Shown here piece after piece: positions 57,017-64,000 of a stretch of 64,000 bases of DNA. The DNA lies in contig NZ_QPJY01000001.1 in the NCBI RefSeq assembly GCF_003337735.1, positions 846,175 to 910,174 on the forward strand. Direction: 5' to 3'. The notes under the pieces are model-generated. The model was not told the origin of the DNA. It did no database searches and saw nothing but the letters and a program-made list of their open reading frames with translations. The number at the start of each line of letters is the position of its first letter. Positions within the stretch are counted from its first letter, which is position 1. Source of the stretch: Thioalbus denitrificans. GTDB taxonomy: Bacteria > Pseudomonadota > Gammaproteobacteria > DSM-26407. Position numbers and translations under genes: made by a program.

Positions 57017-59944
57017 ATGGATCTGTCGTTGTGGGTGATGGCGCTGCTCGGGGCGGCTGTCGGCGGTGTGCTGGCGGGGTTGGAGGGTGCGCTGGTGGGC
57101 GGGGTCCTGCTCGGCCTGGTAACCGCCGTCAGCCGGCAGGGCGAGCGGCTGCGGCGGCTGGAGGCGGCGCTGGCGGCGTGGCGCCGGGAGGCCGCCGCCG
57201 GAACGGAAGCGGGCCGGCAGCCGGCAGTCTGGGCCGAGACCGAGACCGAGACCGAGGCCGGGGACAGGGTGGCCCCCGGTGAGGCCTGGGCCGCGGTCGA
57301 GCCCCCCGGGCCGGACGTCGCACCGGCGGAGGCGGCGCCGGAAACCGTACCCGGGAAGCCTGCCGTCCCGACGGCCCTGGCCGCGCCGGAGCCAGAACCG
57401 GAACCGGAACCCTGGAGCGGCTCGGCGCTCGACGCCGCGGACCGCGCAGGCGCCCCCGCCGGGGATGGCCTGCTCGGCCGCCTAGTGGCCTCCGGGCGCC
57501 TGGCCGTGTGGGTCGGCATCACCGTGCTGTTCATCGGCGTCGCCTTTCTGCTCAAGTATGCCGCCGACAGCGGCTGGCTCAGCGTGGAGGTGCGCCTGGC
57601 CGCGGCCGCGGTCGGCGGTGTGGCGCTGTGGGGCCTGGGGTGGAGACTGCGGCGGCGCCGGATCGAGTATGCCCTGGTGCTGCAGGGCGGCGGCCTGGGC
57701 ACCCTCTACCTGACGGTGTTCGCCGCCCTGCGCCTGTATGCGCTGATCGGCGAGGGCACGGCCTTCGTCCTGCTGGCCCTGCTGGCCATTGCCGCGGCGA
57801 TACTGGCGGTGGTCCAGGACGCCCGCTCGCTGATGCTGGCCTCCGCCACCGGCGGTTTTCTCGCCCCCCTGCTGGCCTCCACCGGCGCCGGCAGCCACGT
57901 GGCCCTGTTCGGCTACTATGCGGTCCTCGATGTGGGCATCCTGGCGGTGGCCTGGTTCAAGGCCTGGCGGTCCCTCAACCTGGTGGGGTTCGCCTTCACC
58001 TTCGTCATCGGCACCCTCTGGGGCTGGCGCTACTACCGTCCCGAGCACTTCGCCACGGTGGAGCCGTTCCTGGTCCTGTTCTTCCTGCTCTTCAACGCCC
58101 TGGCGGTGCTCTACGCCCTGCGGCGGAGCTTCGACCCGCGGCGCTACCTGGACGGCACCCTGGTCTTCGGCACCCCCATCATCGCCTTTGCCCACCAGGC
58201 CTGGCTGGTGGCCGACACCCGCTACGGGCTGGCGTGGAGTGCCGGCGCCCTGGCGTTGTACTACCTGGCGCTGGTGCTGGCGCTGCGCGGACGGGACAGC
58301 GTCCGCATGCTGCAGGAGTCCTGCCTGGCCCTGGCGCTGGTGTTCGCCAGCGTGACCCTGCCGCTGGCGGTGGATGCCCGCTGGACGGTGGTGGGCTGGG
58401 CGCTGGAGGGCGCCGCGCTGGTCTGGGTGGGCCTGCGCCAGGAGCGCCTGCCGGCGCGGCACTTCGGGCTGCTGCTGTTCCTGGGCGCCGGTGGCTACTA
58501 CCTGGTGGGGATGCCGGGCGAATCCGCCACGGTGCCCCTGCTCAATGGCCCGTTCCTGGGCGGAGCGGCACTGGCCCTGGCGGGCCTGTTCTCGGCCTGG
58601 CAGCTCTATCGCCGGCGTGGGGTGCTGCGGGAGTGGGAGGAACCCGTCGAGGCGCTGGTGCTGGTGTGGGGCGCGTTGTGGTGGCTGTGGACCGGCAGCG
58701 CCGAGATCGGTGATTTCGTGCCCTATGCCGAGCGCTCCCCCGCCTTCGCCCTGTTCCTGGCCGGCGGCGCCTGGCTGTTCACGGTGGCGCAGCGGCGGCT
58801 CGACTGGCCGCGCCTGCGCAGCCTGGTCGTGGTCAGCCTGGCGCTGGTGGCGGCGGTGTCGGTGGTGCGCTACCTCGAGGTGGGGAGCGTGGGTCCGCTG
58901 CGGGGGTGGGGCAGCGTGTGCTGGCCGCTGACGGTGGCGGCGTTCTACGCGGCGTTGCACGGCCAGGAGCCTGGGCTCTCCGCCCCCCTGCGGCGGGGGC
59001 TGCACGCGCTGGCGCTGGCGGTGCTCGGCTTCCTGCTGGCGTGGGAACTGGCCGGTTGGCTGGCGTCCCTGCCCGGGGAGGGGCCGCCCTGGCCGCTGCT
59101 GGCCTGGGGGTTGGTGCCGGCGCTGCTGCTGTTCTGGGTCCGCCACGGTGGCGGCCGGCCGGCCTGGCCGCTCGGGCGCTGGCAGATGGAGTACCGGACC
59201 TGGGGGGTGCTGCCGGTGGCGGTGGCTGCCGCAGTCTGGGTCGTGGATGCCGGGCTGGGCAGCGCCGGCGCTTCCGCGCCGCTGCCCTGGCAGCCGGTGC
59301 TGAATCCCCTCGATCTCGCTGTTCTGGTGGTGTTGGGGACGTTGTGGGACTGGTGGCGCAGTGATGACGCCAGGGGGGCGCCGTGGCGGCGCCGGGCCGC
59401 CCGGAGCGAGGCGCTCCTGCCGTTGCTGCTGCTGGCATGGGTGACCGGCGCGGTGGCACGCACCGTGCACCACTGGCTCGGAATTCCCTACACCCTGGGG
59501 GCGCTCGGCGCCTCGGTGGAGCTCCAGGCCTCGCTGTCCGTGACCTGGGCGGCCCTGGCCATGGCCACCATGGTGCAGGCCACGCGCCGGGGCCGGCGCG
59601 TGGTCTGGTTCGCCGGCGCCGGCCTGATGGCCGTGGTGGTGATCAAGCTGTTCCTGGTGGATCTGGCCGGCAGCGGCACCCTGGCCCGGATCTTCTCCTT
59701 TATCGGCGCGGGCCTGCTGTTGCTGCTGGTGGGCTACTTCTCACCCGTGCCCCCGCGCGAGCCGGTCGCGCCGGCGCCCGATGAGGGGCAGCCAGACGAA
59801 GCCGCCGATGAACAGGGCGAGGCCGGCGAGGCTCTCGCCGGCGAAGCTCATGCTGCTGACGAACATGATGACGACGCCGGCGTGGATGAACAGCAGGGCA
59901 AGGAACTTCTGCAGACCGCTCGACATGAAGGGGATTCCTCCTGA
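57017..59944 (+). CDS. DUF2339 large multi-span membrane protein
   Basis: A 975-residue protein with an N-terminal helix pair, a long Glu/Pro/Ala-rich linker (about residues 75-145), then roughly 25 hydrophobic segments of the DUF2339 family (GRLAVWVGITVLFIGVAFLLK, LQGGGLGTLYLTVFAALRLY). Function unknown. The membrane part ends at GLLLLLVGYFSPVPPRE. The last 65 or so residues are hydrophilic and are encoded opposite a separate minus-strand gene. Start ATG 57017; the frame is open further up. Confidence 0.82.
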   Translation: MDLSLWVMALLGAAVGGVLAGLEGALVGGVLLGLVTAVSRQGERLRRLEAALAAWRREAAAGTEAGRQPAVWAETETETEAGDRVAPGEAWAAVEPPGPDVAPAEAAPETVPGKPAVPTALAAPEPEPEPEPWSGSALDAADRAGAPAGDGLLGRLVASGRLAVWVGITVLFIGVAFLLKYAADSGWLSVEVRLAAAAVGGVALWGLGWRLRRRRIEYALVLQGGGLGTLYLTVFAALRLYALIGEGTAFVLLALLAIAAAILAVVQDARSLMLASATGGFLAPLLASTGAGSHVALFGYYAVLDVGILAVAWFKAWRSLNLVGFAFTFVIGTLWGWRYYRPEHFATVEPFLVLFFLLFNALAVLYALRRSFDPRRYLDGTLVFGTPIIAFAHQAWLVADTRYGLAWSAGALALYYLALVLALRGRDSVRMLQESCLALALVFASVTLPLAVDARWTVVGWALEGAALVWVGLRQERLPARHFGLLLFLGAGGYYLVGMPGESATVPLLNGPFLGGAALALAGLFSAWQLYRRRGVLREWEEPVEALVLVWGALWWLWTGSAEIGDFVPYAERSPAFALFLAGGAWLFTVAQRRLDWPRLRSLVVVSLALVAAVSVVRYLEVGSVGPLRGWGSVCWPLTVAAFYAALHGQEPGLSAPLRRGLHALALAVLGFLLAWELAGWLASLPGEGPPWPLLAWGLVPALLLFWVRHGGGRPAWPLGRWQMEYRTWGVLPVAVAAAVWVVDAGLGSAGASAPLPWQPVLNPLDLAVLVVLGTLWDWWRSDDARGAPWRRRAARSEALLPLLLLAWVTGAVARTVHHWLGIPYTLGALGASVELQASLSVTWAALAMATMVQATRRGRRVVWFAGAGLMAVVVIKLFLVDLAGSGTLARIFSFIGAGLLLLLVGYFSPVPPREPVAPAPDEGQPDEAADEQGEAGEALAGEAHAADEHDDDAGVDEQQGKELLQTARHEGDSS
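59741..59926 (-). CDS. Small two-span membrane protein, antisense within the DUF2339 3' end
   Basis: A 61-residue protein with two transmembrane helices (FLALLFIHAGVVIMFVSSM and LAGLALFIGGFVWLPLI) and a basic end. AGGAGG lies about 10 bases before the ATG. Its hydrophobic, protein-like composition contrasts with the charged, low-complexity tail it overlaps. Function unknown. Confidence 0.62.
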   Translation of the reverse strand: MSSGLQKFLALLFIHAGVVIMFVSSMSFAGESLAGLALFIGGFVWLPLIGRRRDRLARGHG

Positions 59945-60126
59945 GGCCGTGATCCACCGGGTGGTGGATCCTCATGCCCGGATGGGCGCGGCGTCCGGTC
60001 TTCGCTCCTCGATGGTTCTGGAACGTCACCGTTCTCACGGTGACGTCCGGAGCCGCCGGACCATGCCCGCCTATCCGGTACGACGGGAAGTCTAGCGGGG
60101 CGCTGTCCCCGGGGAGATGAGATCCG

Positions 60127-61773
60127 TCAATTTCCGCCGCGGCAGCGGCGGATGAGGGCGGCGGTGGAACTGTCGTGGCCGCCCACGGCTGCGCCCGGCT
60201 CGAGCTCCGGCAGGATGGCCCGGGCCAGCTGCTTGCCGAGCTCCACCCCCCACTGATCGAAGGAGTTGACGTTCCAGATCACGCCCTGGACGAAGATCTT
60301 GTGTTCGTAGAGGGCGATCAGGGCGCCGAGGCGCTCCGGGGTGAGGCGGTCCACCAGCAGCGTGTTGCTGGGCCGGTTGCCGGGGAACACCCGGTGCGGC
60401 ACGGCGCTCTCCAGCGCCGCGCCCGACAGGCCGCCGGCTGAAAGTTCCGCACGCACCTCGGCCGCGGTCTTGCCGCGCATCAGCGCCTCGCCCTGGGCCA
60501 GGCAGTTGGCCAGCAGGATGCGGTGGTGGTCCCCCACCGGATGGTGGCTCTCGACGGGAGCGATGAAGTCCACCGGCACCAGCTGGGTACCCTGGTGGAT
60601 GAGCTGGTAGAAGGCGTGCTGGCCGTTGGTGCCGGGTTCGCCCCAGAGCACCGGCCCGGTGTCCCAGGCCACGGGCTCGCCGGCGCGGGTCACGCCCTTG
60701 CCGTTGCTCTCCATGTCCGCCTGCTGCAGATAGGCGGGCAGGCGCTGCAGGGACTGGTCGTAGGGCAGCACGGCGTGGCTGGCCGCGCCGAGGAAGTTGC
60801 GGTACCAGATCCCGAGCAGGGCCAGGATCACCGGCATGTTCGCCGCCGGGGGCGAGTCGCGGAAGTGGCGGTCCATGGCGTGGGCGCCGTCGAGCAGGCG
60901 CTCGAAGTTCTCCATGCCCACCGCCACGGCGATGGGCAGGCCGATGGCCGACCACAGCGAATAGCGCCCCCCCACCCAGTCCCAGAACCCGAACATGTTG
61001 CGGGTGTCGATGCCGAAGGCGGCCACCTCCCCGGCATTGGTGGACACCGCCACGAAGTGGCGCGCCACCGCCGCCTCGCTGCCCAGGCGCTGAACCAGCC
61101 AGTCCCGCGCGGTGTGGGCGTTGGTGAGGGTCTCCTGGGTGGTGAAGGTCTTGGAGGCGACGATGAACAGCGTGGTCTCGGCGTCCAGGCGCCGGAGCAC
61201 CGCGCCGATGTCGGCGCCGTCCACGTTGGAGACGAAGTGCAACCGCAGGTCGTCGCGGGTGTAGGGCGCGAGCGCCCGGGTCGCCATCTCCGGGCCCAGG
61301 TGGGAGCCGCCGATGCCGATGTTGACCACGTCGGTGATGGGGCGGCCGGTGTGGCCGCGCCAGGTGTGGGAGCGCACCGACTTGGAGAACTCGTGCATCT
61401 GCGCCAGCACCGCGTTCACCGCCGGCATCACGTCCTCGCCGTCCACCCGCACCGGGGTGTTGGAGCGGTTGCGCAGCGCGGTATGCAGCACCGCGCGCCC
61501 CTCGGTGAGGTTGATGGCCTCGCCGCTGAACATGCGCCCGATCCAGCCGCCCACGTCCGCGGTCCGGGCCAACTCGAGCAGCAGGCCCAGGGTGGTGGCG
61601 TCGATGCGGTTCTTGGAGTAGTCGAGGAAGATTCCCGCCGCCTCCAGGGAGAAGCGTCCGGCGCGGCCGGGATCCTGCTCGAAGAGCTCCCGCAGATGGG
61701 TGTGGCGGATGGCGGTGCAGTGTGCTTCGAGGGCTTTCCAGGCGGGGGTTTCAGTCGGTCGGTAGCTGGGCAT
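60127..61773 (-). CDS. pgi: Glucose-6-phosphate isomerase
   Basis: A 548-residue enzyme interconverting glucose-6-phosphate and fructose-6-phosphate. It has [32 protein letters not shown], the signature [15 protein letters not shown] and the catalytic His region [21 protein letters not shown]. Downstream of zwf and gnd on the same strand, forming a pentose-phosphate / Entner-Doudoroff cluster. Confidence 0.96.
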   Translation of the reverse strand: MPSYRPTETPAWKALEAHCTAIRHTHLRELFEQDPGRAGRFSLEAAGIFLDYSKNRIDATTLGLLLELARTADVGGWIGRMFSGEAINLTEGRAVLHTALRNRSNTPVRVDGEDVMPAVNAVLAQMHEFSKSVRSHTWRGHTGRPITDVVNIGIGGSHLGPEMATRALAPYTRDDLRLHFVSNVDGADIGAVLRRLDAETTLFIVASKTFTTQETLTNAHTARDWLVQRLGSEAAVARHFVAVSTNAGEVAAFGIDTRNMFGFWDWVGGRYSLWSAIGLPIAVAVGMENFERLLDGAHAMDRHFRDSPPAANMPVILALLGIWYRNFLGAASHAVLPYDQSLQRLPAYLQQADMESNGKGVTRAGEPVAWDTGPVLWGEPGTNGQHAFYQLIHQGTQLVPVDFIAPVESHHPVGDHHRILLANCLAQGEALMRGKTAAEVRAELSAGGLSGAALESAVPHRVFPGNRPSNTLLVDRLTPERLGALIALYEHKIFVQGVIWNVNSFDQWGVELGKQLARAILPELEPGAAVGGHDSSTAALIRRCRGGN

Positions 61774-61790
61774 CGGTCTTGGGCAACGTG

Positions 61791-61849
61791 TTATGGGTGA
61801 TGGGTGATGGTTGATGGTGATTATGCCCCATTACCCGGTGCCCATCACG
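61791..61849. repeat. Short iterated-word inverted pair (ATGGGTGATGGGTGATGG)
   Basis: The left words TTATGGGTGATGGGTGATGG (61791-61810) are mirrored by CCATTACCCGGTGCCCATCA (61828-61847), between pgi and zwf. This is the smallest example of this architecture here. Confidence 0.6.
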
Positions 61850-61895
61850 ACAGCCCCGTTCATGGGCCGTCCCCGGGCGGTGGCTCGCGCCGTAC

Positions 61896-63374
<1,479 letters not shown>

Positions 63375-63381
63375 GGTTTAT

Positions 63382-63568
63382 TGTCCGCAGATTACGCAGA
63401 TTACACCGATATTCCGGTGGTTCGGGACCGACAATCGTTCATGCCTGTCCGTTGTCCGGCCAGGCCGTCATTGTCTGCTGTGTGTGGGCGCCGGGGGATT
63501 GTCGGGCATTCCTCTCAGATTTCCTGTATCCGCAATCCAGTCTGCGCAATCGGCGTAATCTGCGGATA
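63382..63568. repeat. Iterated-word inverted-pair element (CCGCAGATTACGCAGATTAC family)
   Basis: The left arm (63382-63410) and the right arm (63541-63568, GCGCAATCGGCGTAATCTGC) are inverted copies. It fills the gap between gnd and zwf and ends 8 bp before the zwf start codon on the minus strand. Confidence 0.75.
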
Positions 63569-63587
63569 ACAACAGTCTACACGCCCC

Positions 63588-64000
63588 CTATCGGGCCGCG
63601 TCGTCCGTCTTCTGTACGGTGTGGCCGCCGAAGGCGTTGCGCATGACCGCGAGCAGGCGGTTGGCGTAGTCGGCGCCGCCCTGGCTGGCAAAGCGGCTGT
63701 GCAGCGCCAGGGTCATGACCGGCGCCGGGACGCCCTGTTCGATGGCCTCGATGGCGGTCCAGCGCCCTTCGCCGGAGTCGGAGACCACCGGGGCGATGGA
63801 CTGCAGGCCGGTATCCTGCGCCAGGGCGCCCGCGGTCAGGTCCAGCAGCCAGCTCCGCACCACCGAGCTGTGGCGCCAGAGCTCGGTCACCTGGGCCAGG
63901 TCGAGGCCGAACTCGGACTTGTTGTCCAGCAGCGCCAGTCCCTCGGCCAGGGCCTGCATCATGCCGTACTCGATGCCGTTGTGGACCATCTTGGTGAAGT
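63588..64000 (-). CDS. gnd: 6-phosphogluconate dehydrogenase, short (YqeC-type) form, 3' part only
   Basis: The C-terminal 137 or so residues, with the 5' end beyond the window. KMVHNGIEYGMMQALAEGL is the substrate-binding helix of 6PGDH; RHSSVVRSWLLDLTAGAL and SDSGEGRWTAIEAIEQGVP are typical of the shorter NAD-type enzymes. It oxidatively decarboxylates 6-phosphogluconate, following zwf in the pathway. Confidence 0.9.
   Translation of the reverse strand, partial: FTKMVHNGIEYGMMQALAEGLALLDNKSEFGLDLAQVTELWRHSSVVRSWLLDLTAGALAQDTGLQSIAPVVSDSGEGRWTAIEAIEQGVPAPVMTLALHSRFASQGGADYANRLLAVMRNAFGGHTVQKTDDAAR

Overview
The window is a GC-rich chromosomal segment of a gammaproteobacterium, most likely a respiratory, sulfur-metabolising one. 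The evidence is the set of housekeeping genes (argDF, minCDE, ubiG-gph-rmuC, rsd, ygiQ, fabI, pgi-zwf-gnd) together with a YeeE/YedE-TusA-DsrE-rhodanese sulfur-trafficking operon, an FNR/Anr-type box and an NsrR-type nitric-oxide module. The species cannot be named from the sequence. No rRNA, tRNA or CRISPR array was seen.

Layout. 1-7.6 kb: 3' part of a GGDEF/EAL signalling gene, argDF with its own promoter and a possible attenuator, sodB, an orphan N-acetylglutaminylglutamine amidotransferase and grxD. 7.7-18.2 kb: an FNR-boxed operon for a PhnD-like binding protein, histidine kinase and sigma-54 activator. It is followed by a canonical -24/-12 promoter and a sulfur operon: split YedE transporter, TusA, three tiny membrane or secreted proteins, an inactive membrane rhodanese, two DsrE-like proteins, an active periplasmic rhodanese and a cytochrome c. 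18.1-20.4 kb: divergent NsrR-like repressor and a DUF59/DUF2249/NnrS-like operon with a palindromic operator. 20.4-43.1 kb: mostly housekeeping genes (rmuC-gph-ubiG, lytic transglycosylase, SAH deaminase, TrkAH, hisC, minCDE, psiE, ygiQ, terC, rsd, an M23 peptidase), plus a ZnuA-like protein without metal-binding histidines and a decayed crotonase. 43.1-48.5 kb: three dynamin/Era-like membrane GTPases bracketed by two direct copies of a 270-bp terminal-inverted-repeat element. 48.8-54.1 kb: fabI, then a TpsB-like outer-membrane barrel, a secreted solenoid protein with a Gly-Asp tail, and an OmpA-family protein. 54.5-64 kb: acs, a DUF2339 protein with a small gene antisense to its 3' end, and pgi-zwf-gnd.

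How the genes may work together. Low oxygen (FNR) would raise the level of a three-component sensor. The NtrC-type regulator would then fire the sigma-54 promoter of a sulfur uptake and relay operon when an anion, plausibly a sulfur oxyanion, is bound. The NsrR module beside it would protect against nitric oxide, which fits a nitrate- or nitrite-respiring sulfur oxidiser. These links are inferred from arrangement, not shown.

Intergenic regions are unusually rich in short elements built from an iterated 7-10-base word at one end and its inverted copy at the other. At least seven such pairs from several unrelated word families occur, plus three copies of the 270-bp foldback element. Several of them sit inside operons.
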